Shown here in pieces: positions 1 through 8,713 of a stretch of 64,000 nt of DNA. Each line of letters opens with the position of its first letter. The first letter of the stretch is position 1. A program made the position numbers and the translations under genes. The stretch comes from Pseudomonas sp. B6002 (GTDB lineage Bacteria > Pseudomonadota > Gammaproteobacteria > Pseudomonadales > Pseudomonadaceae). The stretch spans positions 62,001 to 126,000 of the forward strand of contig NZ_JACAOY010000006.1 in assembly GCF_013385985.1 (NCBI RefSeq), read 5' to 3'. The notes under the pieces were generated by a model. The model was not told where the DNA came from and did not search any database. It worked only from the letters and a program-made list of their open reading frames with translations.

Positions 1-1
1 C

Positions 2-115
2 ATCCCGCTGCCACTGCCCGAAGCCGCCTCGGCGGCGCAAGCCCTGGCCCTCACGGCCGCCACCGGACCCGCTGGCGTGCCGTTGCCGCCCAAGGAGGCC
101 GACGATGGCAAGTAA
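2..115 (+). CDS. 3' end of a T6SS-operon gene (cut by window start)
   Basis: An open frame enters from the left edge and stops with TAA at 113-115, 18 nt before the fha start, so it is probably co-transcribed with fha. The visible tail is rich in Ala, Pro and Leu and ends PKEADDGK. It has no domain I can recognise. In many T6SS clusters the lipoprotein gene tssJ lies next to fha and tssK, and no tssJ occurs between fha and tssK here, so this could be the end of tssJ. That is inference from position only. Confidence 0.55.
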   Translation: MPLPLPEAASAAQALALTAATGPAGVPLPPKEADDGK

Positions 116-133
116 CTCACTCTGGAGCCCGCT

Positions 134-1528
134 ATGAACCTGATCCTGCTGGTTAAAAGCTACCGCGACCAACCCATGCCCGGCGACGTGATCTGCCGCT
201 TCACCGAAGTGGGCGGCGCCATTGGCCGTGGGCCGGACAACGACCTGACCCTGGATGACCCGGGCAAATACATCTCCCGGGTGCATGCGCGCATCGACCT
301 GCGCGGCGAGCAGTTCTACCTCACCGACACCGGCAGCAACCCCAGCCTGGTCAACGAACGGCCGCTGGGCAATGGCCGCGAGCGTGTGCTGGAGGAGGGC
401 GATCGCCTGGTGATCGGTGACTACGCGTTGCTCGTGCGCCTGGAGCAACCCCAGGCGCCGGAACCCGAAGACGACGCCCTGGCCACGCGCATCCTGCCGC
501 CGCTATTCGTGCCACCACCGCCGCCCGTGGCCGTCGAATTGCCGCCGTTGGAAGTACCGCAGGCGATGGTGCGCGACCCGGAAGTGGTGGTGCCGGTGCT
601 GTTGCACGACGACCTGGCCGGTGCGCGGATCCTCGAAGGTCACTCGCTGTTCGATGGGGCAATGCCGCTGTCGGACCCGCTGGGCTTGAACCCATCGCTG
701 ACCCCGGTGTTTCGCGGCACCGAGAGCGACCATGTGGCGCCGCAACTGCAGGCGTTCAACCCGCCAATCTGGCAGGCCGAGCCGCAGGTGATCCCGGAGG
801 ATTACGACCCTCTATTCGGCCTCTCCACATCCCCCCCCCCTGTGGGAGCGGGCTTGCCCGCGATGGCGGTCTTTGAACATGAGGTAATTCCGGAGACCCC
901 CGTTGTCGCTGAGACCATCGCGGGCAAGCCCGCTCCCACAGGGGATGAAGGTGTTCTCACGGCACTGCTTTCGGGTCTCGGCCTCCCCGACCTGCACACC
1001 ACCCGTACGCCCACGGAACTCGCCCAACTGGTGGGTGAAATGCTGCGCGCCGCCACGGGCGGCACCATGGATGTGCTGATGGCGCGTGCGTTGACCAAGC
1101 GCGAAAGCCACATCGACATGACCATGATCGGCGCCTATTCCAACAACCCGCTCAAGTTCTTTCCCGACGCCGACAGCGCGCTGACCCAGATGCTCAACAG
1201 CGATTCACCGGCCTACATGCGCCCGGTCAAGGCGTTGAATGCCTCGTTCGATGACCTCAAGGCCCACGAGCTGGCGGTGATCGCCGGCATGCGTGCGGCG
1301 CTGGGCGCGGTGGTGCAGCGCTTCGACCCGGCGCGGGTTGAGCAGCGGCGCACTACCCACGGCGCGCTCGACAAGTGGATGCCGGCGCGGCGCAAGGCGC
1401 GTCTGTGGGACCGCCTGGTGGAGCGCTACGAAGACCTGGCGCGGGACGCCGACGAAGACCTGCAACGCCTGTTCGGCGAACTGTTTTCCAAGGCCTACGA
1501 AGAACAAGTCGCCCGCATGCGCACGTGA
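134..1528 (+). CDS. tagH: T6SS FHA-domain protein (TagH/Fha) with an in-frame REPIN
   Basis: This is the FHA-domain scaffold of a type VI secretion system, a family whose members bind phosphothreonine peptides and promote assembly of the membrane complex. An N-terminal FHA fold spans about residues 5-95, with the conserved GR at 31-32 and S-x-x-H at 48-51. A Pro-rich low-complexity linker follows (about 105-290). The C-terminal 190 residues match the conserved tail of TagH proteins. It is 464 aa. The linker carries a run of ten C (831-840) followed at once by a perfect REPIN (841-940), translated as VGAGLPAM and later IAGKPAPTG. The frame stays open through both. Loss of one C gives a stop at 885-887 and gain of one gives a stop at 874-876. 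tssK starts 39 nt downstream. Confidence 0.9.
   Translation: MNLILLVKSYRDQPMPGDVICRFTEVGGAIGRGPDNDLTLDDPGKYISRVHARIDLRGEQFYLTDTGSNPSLVNERPLGNGRERVLEEGDRLVIGDYALLVRLEQPQAPEPEDDALATRILPPLFVPPPPPVAVELPPLEVPQAMVRDPEVVVPVLLHDDLAGARILEGHSLFDGAMPLSDPLGLNPSLTPVFRGTESDHVAPQLQAFNPPIWQAEPQVIPEDYDPLFGLSTSPPPVGAGLPAMAVFEHEVIPETPVVAETIAGKPAPTGDEGVLTALLSGLGLPDLHTTRTPTELAQLVGEMLRAATGGTMDVLMARALTKRESHIDMTMIGAYSNNPLKFFPDADSALTQMLNSDSPAYMRPVKALNASFDDLKAHELAVIAGMRAALGAVVQRFDPARVEQRRTTHGALDKWMPARRKARLWDRLVERYEDLARDADEDLQRLFGELFSKAYEEQVARMRT
831..840. repeat. C10 homopolymer tract inside tagH
   Basis: Ten consecutive C residues on the + strand code for Ser-Pro-Pro-Pro (residues 233-236) of TagH and directly abut the REPIN. 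Long homopolymers in coding sequence are prone to replication slippage. Here either single-base change stops translation inside the REPIN, leaving about 247-251 aa. Confidence 0.9.
841..940. repeat. REPIN inside the tagH coding sequence
   Basis: The two 26-bp arms at 841-866 and 915-940 are perfect inverted repeats (core GGGAGCGGGCTTGCCCGC) around a 48-bp spacer. It is the same REP type as the intergenic elements at 49898-49964 and 62111-62198. REPINs are normally extragenic; this one is translated in frame. Confidence 0.93.
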
Positions 1529-1567
1529 TCATCGCCACGCAACGCATTCATTTGATGAGAAGAATTT

Positions 1568-2899
1568 ATGACCTGGAACAACAAAGTCGTCTGGTCCGAA
1601 GGCATGCTGCTGCAGCCTCAGCACCTGCAGCAGCATGACCGTTTTCTGCAAACCCAACTCGAAGCTCGGGTCGCCACCTTGCGCGCCTACGGCTGGGGTT
1701 TTTCCAAACTGGAAATCGACCCGCAGCAGTTGGCGATGGGCAAGCTGTCGTTGCTCTCTTACAGCGGTGTATTGCCCGACGGCACACCCGTGGGCCTGCC
1801 GTTTGACGATGAAATGCCGCTGCCCCTGGAGATCCCCGACGACGCCCGTGACCTTAAAGTGGTGCTGGCTTTGCCGAGCCTGCGCCCGGGCGTGTCGGAG
1901 GTCGACGACAACCCCAGCTTTGAAAATTTCGCCCGCCATCGCAGCAGCGAATACGAGGCCTGGGACAGCAATGGCCTGGACAGCAGCGCGCTGATGAGCA
2001 TCGGCAAGCTGCGCCTGCGTTTGGCGTTCGAAGGCGATGTGGCCGACACCCATAGTGTGTTGGGCGTCGCCCATGTGGTGGAAAAACGCGCCGACAAAAG
2101 CGTGCTGCTCGACCGCGATTATTGCCCGCCGTGCCTGGATATTCGTGCCGCCGAACGCCTGCGCGCGTTCAACGATGAGTTGCTGGGCCTGGTGCAGCAA
2201 CGGGTCGAAGCCCTGGCGTCGCGCCTGACCCGCCCGGACGGCAGCGGCGCGGCGGAAATCGCCGACTTCCTGCTGTTGCAGGTGCTCAACCGCAGCGTGC
2301 CCCTGGTGCGGCACCTGTCGGCGATGACGGGGTTGCACCCCGAACAGCTGTACCGCGACTTGGCATCCCTGGCCGGTGAGTTGGCGACCTTTACCCGCGA
2401 TGACAAGCGTGCTGCCAGTTACCCGGTGTATCGCCATGGCGCCCTGGCGGAAACCTTCGCCCCGGTGATGCTCGACCTGCGCCGCGCGCTGTCGGCGGTG
2501 ATGGATGTGCGCGCCATCGCGATCCCGCTGGAAGAGCGTCAGTACGGGATTCGCGTGGCGGTGCTGCCCGATCAGGAACTGCTGCGCTCGGCGACCTTCA
2601 TCCTGGCGGTGCAGGCGCAGATGTCGGCCGAAAGCGTGCGCAACGGTTTCCCGCCGCAGGTGAAGATCGGCTCAGTGGAAAAGATCCGCGACCTGGTCAA
2701 CCTGCAACTGCCGGGCATCGGTCTGCGCCCCTTGCCGGTGGCGCCACGGCAGCTGCCGTTCCACGCCGGCTTCACCTATTTCGAACTCGATCGCAGCAGC
2801 GAATATTGGCAATTGCTCAGCCAGTCGGCGGGTTTTGCCATGCACATCGCCGGGGTGTTCCCGGGGCTGGAGATGCAGTTCTGGGCCATCCGCAATTAA
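1568..2899 (+). CDS. tssK: T6SS baseplate protein TssK
   Basis: TssK links the T6SS baseplate to the membrane complex. The 443-aa product begins MTWNNKVVWSEGMLLQPQHL, the typical start of the family (W-x-E-G-M-x-L-x-P-Q-H). Length is normal for TssK. It is preceded by tagH and followed after 6 nt by tssL, so translation is probably coupled. No truncation or frameshift is visible. Confidence 0.96.
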   Translation: MTWNNKVVWSEGMLLQPQHLQQHDRFLQTQLEARVATLRAYGWGFSKLEIDPQQLAMGKLSLLSYSGVLPDGTPVGLPFDDEMPLPLEIPDDARDLKVVLALPSLRPGVSEVDDNPSFENFARHRSSEYEAWDSNGLDSSALMSIGKLRLRLAFEGDVADTHSVLGVAHVVEKRADKSVLLDRDYCPPCLDIRAAERLRAFNDELLGLVQQRVEALASRLTRPDGSGAAEIADFLLLQVLNRSVPLVRHLSAMTGLHPEQLYRDLASLAGELATFTRDDKRAASYPVYRHGALAETFAPVMLDLRRALSAVMDVRAIAIPLEERQYGIRVAVLPDQELLRSATFILAVQAQMSAESVRNGFPPQVKIGSVEKIRDLVNLQLPGIGLRPLPVAPRQLPFHAGFTYFELDRSSEYWQLLSQSAGFAMHIAGVFPGLEMQFWAIRN

Positions 2900-2905
2900 G
2901 GCAAG

Positions 2906-4201
2906 GTGACTGACGTGAACGACACTTTTGAAGGCGGCCAGGACCCGGACCGCACCTTGCTGATCCCCACCCCCGGCGGACGTCGGGCCACACCGCCGCC
3001 AACCGCGGCCGCGCCGGTGCAACGCGCCGCGCCTGTGCTGCACGGCCAGGGCCTCAACCCACTGGTGCGTGCGGCCAACCCGCTGCTGGACCTGGTGGTA
3101 CCGTTGCGCACCCTGACGGCGATGCCGGACATGGAGAGCCTGCGCCAGCGCCTGATCCAGGCGGTTCAGGCCTTTGAAGCCCAGGCCCGTGCGAGCCAGG
3201 TGGATGTGGAAACCGTGGCCGCTGCGCGTTATGCGTTGTGCACGTTGGTGGATGAGACCATCGCCAGTACGCCCTGGGGCGCGGGGGTGTGGGGCAGCCG
3301 CAGCTTGTTGGTGACATTCCACAATGAGGCGTGGGGCGGCGAGAAATTCTTCATGATCCTGCAGCGCCTCAGCCAGGACCCGCGTACTCACATCGATGTG
3401 CTGGAGTTGATGTACCTGTGCATGGCCCTGGGCCTGGAGGGCCGTTACCGGGTGCTGGAGCGTGGCCTGGATCAGCTGGGCCTGTTGCGCGAGCGCCTGT
3501 TGCAACTGATCAATCAGCAACGCGGCCAGCAGGAACAGGACCTGTCACCGCGCTGGCGCGGCGCCGAGGCCCCGCAGGCATCGATGCTGCGTCGTGTGCC
3601 GTTGTGGGTGCTGGCGTCGGTGGCGGCGGTGCTGTTGTTGAGTGTGCAGTTGACCTACAGCTGGCTGCTCAACCGCGCGTCCGACCCGGTGTTTGCCCAG
3701 CTCGGTGCCATTCGCGTGGCCTCGCCGCTGAAAGTGGCGGTACCCGTGGCGCCAGCGCCGGTGCGCCTGGCCGGGTTCCTCGCGCCGGAAGTGGCCCAAG
3801 GGCTGGTGGCGGTGAAAGACAGTGCCGATCGCTCGGTCATCACCTTGCGCGGCGACGGTGTGTTTGCCTCCGGCAGTGCCGAAGTGTCGAGCAACTTCGA
3901 CGGGCTGCTCGCCCGCATTGGCGACGCCCTGGCCACGGTGCCGGGGGATGTGGTGGTGGTTGGGCATACCGACAACGTGCGGCCTTCGGCGACGTCGCGG
4001 TTGGGGTCGAACTTCGACCTGTCCCAGGCGCGGGCCAAGACCGTGGCGCGTTTGCTCGCCCAGCGTGCCGGGCCAGCCGAGCGTTACCGCAGCGAGGGCC
4101 GTGGCGAAACCGAGCCGCTGGTGCCCAATGATTCGGCGGCCAACCGTGCGCGTAACCGCCGCGTCGATATCACCGTGTTGATCCCTTCCCAGGCGCAATA
4201 A
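2906..4201 (+). CDS. tssL: T6SS inner-membrane protein TssL with OmpA-like domain
   Basis: This is a DotU-type TssL, part of the TssJLM membrane complex. After a Pro-rich cytoplasmic N-terminus, the DotU domain covers about residues 50-215. One membrane segment follows at about 230-252 (VPLWVLASVAAVLLLSV). The C-terminal 120 residues form an OmpA-like peptidoglycan-binding domain (GHTDN, then RNRRVDI). The start is GTG at 2906; a second GTG at 2915 is possible. Residues 15-25 read DRTLLIPTPGG. In Agrobacterium a threonine near the TssL N-terminus is phosphorylated and bound by Fha, so T17 or T22 could play that role (inference). tssM starts 2 nt downstream. Confidence 0.95.
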   Translation: MTDVNDTFEGGQDPDRTLLIPTPGGRRATPPPTAAAPVQRAAPVLHGQGLNPLVRAANPLLDLVVPLRTLTAMPDMESLRQRLIQAVQAFEAQARASQVDVETVAAARYALCTLVDETIASTPWGAGVWGSRSLLVTFHNEAWGGEKFFMILQRLSQDPRTHIDVLELMYLCMALGLEGRYRVLERGLDQLGLLRERLLQLINQQRGQQEQDLSPRWRGAEAPQASMLRRVPLWVLASVAAVLLLSVQLTYSWLLNRASDPVFAQLGAIRVASPLKVAVPVAPAPVRLAGFLAPEVAQGLVAVKDSADRSVITLRGDGVFASGSAEVSSNFDGLLARIGDALATVPGDVVVVGHTDNVRPSATSRLGSNFDLSQARAKTVARLLAQRAGPAERYRSEGRGETEPLVPNDSAANRARNRRVDITVLIPSQAQ

Positions 4202-4203
4202 CC

Positions 4204-7200
4204 ATGAATTTTTCTTCGTTTTTCTCATTGTTATGGTCCTCGGTGGAGCGCTTTATTCTGTGGCTGCTCAAGCCGTGGTTGCTGTCGCTGATCGGCGTGG
4301 CGCTGTTGTCGTTGCTGGTGTGGTACGAAGGCCCGTTGCTGGCGTTCAACGGCAGTGAGCCGCTGGCGCCGGAGTCTCGTCGCTGGGGGTTGATCGCGCT
4401 GTTTGTGCTGATTTGGCTGGGCTATTTCGCCTGGCGCCTGTGGCGTGCCTGGCGGGCCAATCGTGGCCTGATGGCCGGCGTGGCCGAGGCGCCGGTGGTG
4501 GCGCCCGGTGTGCGTGAAACCCAGGCCGAAGTGGCTGAGCTGGGCGAGCGCATGCGCTCGGCCATGGCGGTGCTGCGCAAGGCCAACCCGGGCTGGAAGA
4601 TGAGCGGGCAGTACCTGTACCAACTGCCCTGGTACATGTTTGTCGGCGCGCCGGGCAGCGGCAAGACCACCGCGCTGACCCACTCTGGCCTGCAGTTTCC
4701 CCTGCGCGAAGCCATGGGCAGTGGCGCCATCGGCGGTGTGGGCGGTACGCGGCATTGCGACTGGTGGTTCACCGACGAAGCCGTGTTGCTCGACACCGCC
4801 GGGCGCTACACCACTCAGGACAGCTACACCGAGGTGGACAAGGCGGCCTGGGGCGGCTTTCTCGACCTGCTGAAAAAGTACCGTCGCCAGCGCCCGGTCA
4901 ACGGTGTGATCGTGGCCTTGAGTGTCAGCGACCTGCTGCAACAGACCGACGCCCAGCGTCAGGCCCAGGCCGTGGCGATCCGCGCGCGCATCAACGAGCT
5001 GTATGAGCGCCTGGGCCTGCGGTTTCCGGTGTACGTGATCATCACCAAGTGCGATTTGCTGGCGGGCTTCTCGGAGTTTTTCGAGACGTTCGGCCGCGAC
5101 GAGCGTGCCCAGGTGTGGGGGGTGACCTTTCCCTTGCCCCAGCCACCGCAGCCCGACACCGGGTTGGCGTCGTTCCCGGGCGAGTTCGATGCGTTGGAAC
5201 GTCAGTTGCAGCGGCGGGTACTGGAGCGGTTGCAGCAGGAGCGCGACCTGTCGCGACGTGCCTTGCTCTATAGCTTCCCGCAACAATTTGCCAGCCTGGG
5301 CGATGGCCTGACGCGCTTTCTCAACACGGTGTTTGAAACCAACCGCTACCAGGAGCCGGCGCTGCTGCGTGGGGTGTACTTCACCAGCGGCACCCAGGAA
5401 GGCAGCCCGATTGACCGCGTGCTGACTTCGCTGGCGGCCTCGTTCGGCCTGGGCCGCAAGGTGCTGGCGCCGAATGTAGCCAGCGGGCGCAGCTATTTCA
5501 TCACGCGGTTGCTGCGCGAGGTGATCTTCAAGGAGGCCGGGCTTGCCGGGGTCAATCATCAAGAGGAGCGGCGTCGGCGCTTGCTTGGCCGCGCCGGGCG
5601 TATCACGGCGGCGGCAGTGTTCGTGTTGCTGCTGGCGGCGATGACCATCAGCTACAACCGCAACCTGCAATTGATCGCCGATGCGTCTGGCGCCGCCAAC
5701 AACGTCGCGCAATTGGCCGCTGCATTACCGGCCGAGGGCGATGTGCTGGTGACGTTGCCGTTGCTCAATGCCGCGCGCAATTTACCCAGTGGCTACGGCG
5801 ACGCCGACAACAGCGTGCCGCTGCTCAGCCGCATGGGCCTGTATCAGGGCAACAAGCTGGGCGCAGGGGCGATCACCCTGTACCGCCGTCTGCTGCGCAG
5901 TACGTTGCTGCCGCACATCGTCGCCAACATGGAAAACGCGTTGCGTCGGGGTGATGCGAGCAATCAGGAGTTTCTGTATGAAACCCTGCGCGCCTACCTG
6001 ATGCTGGGCGAGCGGCAGTTCTTCGATGCGCCGTCGGTGCAGGCCTGGGTCGATGTGGACTGGCGCCGCGAACTGCCCCAGGCCACACCCGCGCAGTTGC
6101 AGCAACTGTCGGATCACGTGGCGGCGTTGCTGGAGGCCGATGACGAAGCCGAACCGGTGCAGCTCGACAGTGCATTGATCGCCAAGGTGCGCCTGGCGCT
6201 GGCGAGCATGCCGTTGTCCCAGCGCATCTATAACCGGGTCAAGCGCCAGGTGGATCAGCAGCATCTGCCGGAGTTGAGCGTCAACAGCGCGGTGGGGCGG
6301 GACGTATCGTCGCTGTTTACCCGCGCCAGTGGTGAGCCGTTGTCCCGTGGGGTCAGCGGCGTGTACCGGATCGCCGGTTACCGTGAGCTGACCGACAAGA
6401 CCCCACAAGCCGTGGCCGACATGGCCAAGGACAGTTGGGTGCTGGACCGTCAGGAGTCGGCGCAGATCGCCGGCGGCAACCCGGCGATGCAGGCGGCGGT
6501 GCTGGAGTTGTATTACGCCGACTACATCCGCCAGTGGGACACCTTTCTCGCGGATGTGCACCTGGTGCCGTTGACCGGCCTCGGCCAGGCGTCCCAGGTC
6601 AGCAACGCGCTGTCTGCCAGCGATTCGCCGTTGCGCGCGTTGCTGCAGGCCGTGTCCAGGGAAACCACCCTGGAAGGCGCCCTGACTTCGGCCACCGCCA
6701 AGGACACCGACCAGCGCGTGCGCGACAAGATCGCGGCGGCCACCCAGAAACTGCAATCGGCGTTGGGCGGCGACAGCCAGGCACCGGTCGCGGACGCTTC
6801 GGCCAACCCGGTGGACCAGCATTTTGCAGCGCTGCATCGTCTGGTCGGAACCGGTGCCGGGCCGCAGCCATTGGATGACGTGCTGGCTTCGCTGAAAGAT
6901 GCCGGGCAGTTTTTCGACAGCGCCGATGCAGCCCGCCGCAGTGCTGCGCCGGCACCGTCCAACGAAGTGCTGGGGCGCTTGAAGCGTTCGGGCGACACCC
7001 AGCCGGCACCTTTGTCGACCTTGCTGCGCGATGTGGAGGCCGGTGGCACCGCGCTCACCCTGGGCAATGAAAAGGCCCGCTTGAACGCGCTGTGGGAGGC
7101 CACTGGCGCGCCGTTCTGCCGGGTGGCGATTGAGGGGCGCTACCCGCTGGTGCGCAGTTCCGGGCGTGACGCCACCGCCGACGACTTCGGCAAGTTCTTC

Positions 7201-7767
7201 GGCCCCGGTGGCTTGATGGATGACTTTTTCAGCAAGAACCTGGCGGCTTATGTCGACATGAGTGGCAGCCAGTGGCGCTGGCGCTCCAGCGGAGTGACGC
7301 CGCTGAATATCTCCCAGGAGGTGCTTAATCAGTTCCAGCGTGGCGCCAAGCTGCGCGACATGTTCTTTGTGGCGGGGGCGCGCCAGCCGTCGATGCGTTT
7401 TGATCTGAAGGCCCTGGGGGCTGATCCGGCGTTGACCAAAGTGACCCTGGACATCGATGGCCAGCCGGTGGTGTACGACACCGGCACTTCGCCGGACTTC
7501 ACCAGCATCTCCCTGCCCAGCGGCAAGTCTGGCGGGTTGGTGCGCCTGGACACCACGCCGGCGCTGGTCAACCCGTTGCGCAGTGACGGCCCGTGGGGCT
7601 GGCTGCGCATGATGGACAAGGCGGCGGTTAGCGCCCAGGGCGAGCAATTGCAATTGACCTTCACCGTGGAGGGCCACCGCGTGGCGTACCAGTTGCGCGC
7701 CAGCAGTGTGATCAACCCGTTCCGCCGCGACGGTTCAGAGTCGTTCCATTGCCCCAGCAGTTTTTAA
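4204..7767 (+). CDS. tssM: T6SS membrane protein TssM (IcmF)
   Basis: TssM is the large subunit of the T6SS envelope complex. The 1187-aa product has two N-terminal membrane segments (about residues 22-42 and 62-80), a cytoplasmic NTPase-like domain with an intact Walker A (GAPGSGKT, 148-155) and a DTAGRY motif near 200, a third membrane segment near 475-495 (AAVFVLLLAAMTISY), and a long periplasmic part with the C-terminal IcmF region. Length is normal. It begins 2 nt after tssL and ends 9 nt before tagF. Confidence 0.97.
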   Translation: MNFSSFFSLLWSSVERFILWLLKPWLLSLIGVALLSLLVWYEGPLLAFNGSEPLAPESRRWGLIALFVLIWLGYFAWRLWRAWRANRGLMAGVAEAPVVAPGVRETQAEVAELGERMRSAMAVLRKANPGWKMSGQYLYQLPWYMFVGAPGSGKTTALTHSGLQFPLREAMGSGAIGGVGGTRHCDWWFTDEAVLLDTAGRYTTQDSYTEVDKAAWGGFLDLLKKYRRQRPVNGVIVALSVSDLLQQTDAQRQAQAVAIRARINELYERLGLRFPVYVIITKCDLLAGFSEFFETFGRDERAQVWGVTFPLPQPPQPDTGLASFPGEFDALERQLQRRVLERLQQERDLSRRALLYSFPQQFASLGDGLTRFLNTVFETNRYQEPALLRGVYFTSGTQEGSPIDRVLTSLAASFGLGRKVLAPNVASGRSYFITRLLREVIFKEAGLAGVNHQEERRRRLLGRAGRITAAAVFVLLLAAMTISYNRNLQLIADASGAANNVAQLAAALPAEGDVLVTLPLLNAARNLPSGYGDADNSVPLLSRMGLYQGNKLGAGAITLYRRLLRSTLLPHIVANMENALRRGDASNQEFLYETLRAYLMLGERQFFDAPSVQAWVDVDWRRELPQATPAQLQQLSDHVAALLEADDEAEPVQLDSALIAKVRLALASMPLSQRIYNRVKRQVDQQHLPELSVNSAVGRDVSSLFTRASGEPLSRGVSGVYRIAGYRELTDKTPQAVADMAKDSWVLDRQESAQIAGGNPAMQAAVLELYYADYIRQWDTFLADVHLVPLTGLGQASQVSNALSASDSPLRALLQAVSRETTLEGALTSATAKDTDQRVRDKIAAATQKLQSALGGDSQAPVADASANPVDQHFAALHRLVGTGAGPQPLDDVLASLKDAGQFFDSADAARRSAAPAPSNEVLGRLKRSGDTQPAPLSTLLRDVEAGGTALTLGNEKARLNALWEATGAPFCRVAIEGRYPLVRSSGRDATADDFGKFFGPGGLMDDFFSKNLAAYVDMSGSQWRWRSSGVTPLNISQEVLNQFQRGAKLRDMFFVAGARQPSMRFDLKALGADPALTKVTLDIDGQPVVYDTGTSPDFTSISLPSGKSGGLVRLDTTPALVNPLRSDGPWGWLRMMDKAAVSAQGEQLQLTFTVEGHRVAYQLRASSVINPFRRDGSESFHCPSSF

Positions 7768-7776
7768 GGACCCGTC

Positions 7777-8436
7777 ATGAATGGATTTTTCGGCAAGGTC
7801 GCAAGCCATGGGGATTTTGTCAGCCGCCGTTTGCCGCCGGCGTTTTTGAACACCTGGGACAGTTGGCTGCAGGCCGGTTTGCAGTGCAGTCGTGAACGCC
7901 TGGGTGAGCAATGGCTGGAGGTGTACCTGTGCAGCCCGATCTGGCGTTTTGCGTTGGCGGCGGGGGTGTGCGGTGACAGCGGTTGGGCGGGGGTGATGAT
8001 TCCCAGCGTGGATCGGGTGGGGCGGTATTTTCCGCTGACCCTCGCCAGCGCAGGAGAGGACGTGCCGTTGCTGGCGCGGTTGGAACGGGATGGGGTGTGG
8101 TACAGCCAGTTGGAGCGCCTGGCGTTGTCGGCGTTGAGCGAAGGGTTTGCCCTGGAATCGTTCGACGAGGTGTTGCAGGCGCTGCCATTGGCCGGCTGCT
8201 GGACACCGGCGAGCCACGCCGACACGGCCTGGGTACCCGCCCAATGGCTCGACTTGCCCGACCCGGAGCGGATCGGCGATGGCATGCCGCAATTGAATGC
8301 GCAGATTGATCCTTCGGGCCTAGCGCGGCACTCACTGTTCTGGACCGAAGGCTCGCCCCACGTTGCGCCGTCGATTTGGGTGGGGGAGGGGTTGCCGGAT
8401 GACGAGACCTTCGCCGATATGCTGGGTGGACGGTAG
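7777..8436 (+). CDS. tagF: T6SS-associated protein TagF
   Basis: The N-terminus MNGFFGKVASHGDFVSRRLP is the hallmark of TagF. The 219-aa length fits the single-domain form. In P. aeruginosa H1-T6SS, TagF represses assembly post-translationally and acts in parallel to the kinase/phosphatase pair PpkA-PppA through Fha. No ppkA or pppA follows here: the operon ends and the convergent nuo operon begins. Those genes may lie upstream of the window or be absent. Confidence 0.93.
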   Translation: MNGFFGKVASHGDFVSRRLPPAFLNTWDSWLQAGLQCSRERLGEQWLEVYLCSPIWRFALAAGVCGDSGWAGVMIPSVDRVGRYFPLTLASAGEDVPLLARLERDGVWYSQLERLALSALSEGFALESFDEVLQALPLAGCWTPASHADTAWVPAQWLDLPDPERIGDGMPQLNAQIDPSGLARHSLFWTEGSPHVAPSIWVGEGLPDDETFADMLGGR

Positions 8437-8450
8437 AGCCTGATGATCCC

Positions 8451-8540
8451 TGTAGTGAGCGGGTTTACCCCGCGCCGCGATCTACCTGAGGTACCGCGCC
8501 ACCTGATACACCGCCGCGCGGGGTAAACCCGCTCACTACA
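8451..8540. repeat. REP doublet, first of a tandem pair
   Basis: Arms of 24 bp at 8451-8474 and 8517-8540 are perfect inverted repeats with core GTAGTGAGCGGG. This is a different REP family from the GGGAGCGGGCTTGCCC type elsewhere in the window. It lies just after tagF. Confidence 0.88.
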
Positions 8541-8552
8541 ACCGCTGATTTT

Positions 8553-8642
8553 TGTAGTGAGCGGGCTCGCCCCGCGCCGCGATCTACCTGATGTACCGCG
8601 TCACCTGATACACCGCCGCGCGGGACAAGCCCGATCACTACG
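8553..8642. repeat. REP doublet, second of a tandem pair
   Basis: This is a near copy of the preceding element (8451-8540) 12 bp downstream, including the spacer with CTACCTGA and CACCTGATACACC. Its arms have diverged (GCTCGCC against GACAAGC), so it pairs less well. Confidence 0.85.
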
Positions 8643-8666
8643 GGCTTTGTTGTTCCTGAGAATGCA

Positions 8667-8697
8667 AAACGGCGCCCGAAGGCGCCGTTTTTTTGCT
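8667..8697. terminator. Bidirectional terminator between tagF and nuoN
   Basis: The stem CGGCGCC/GGCGCCG with a short CGAA loop is flanked by AAAA on the left and TTTTTTT on the right. It can end the T6SS transcript on + and the nuo transcript on -. Confidence 0.8.
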
Positions 8698-8713
8698 GCA
8701 TCCAACTAAGCGA

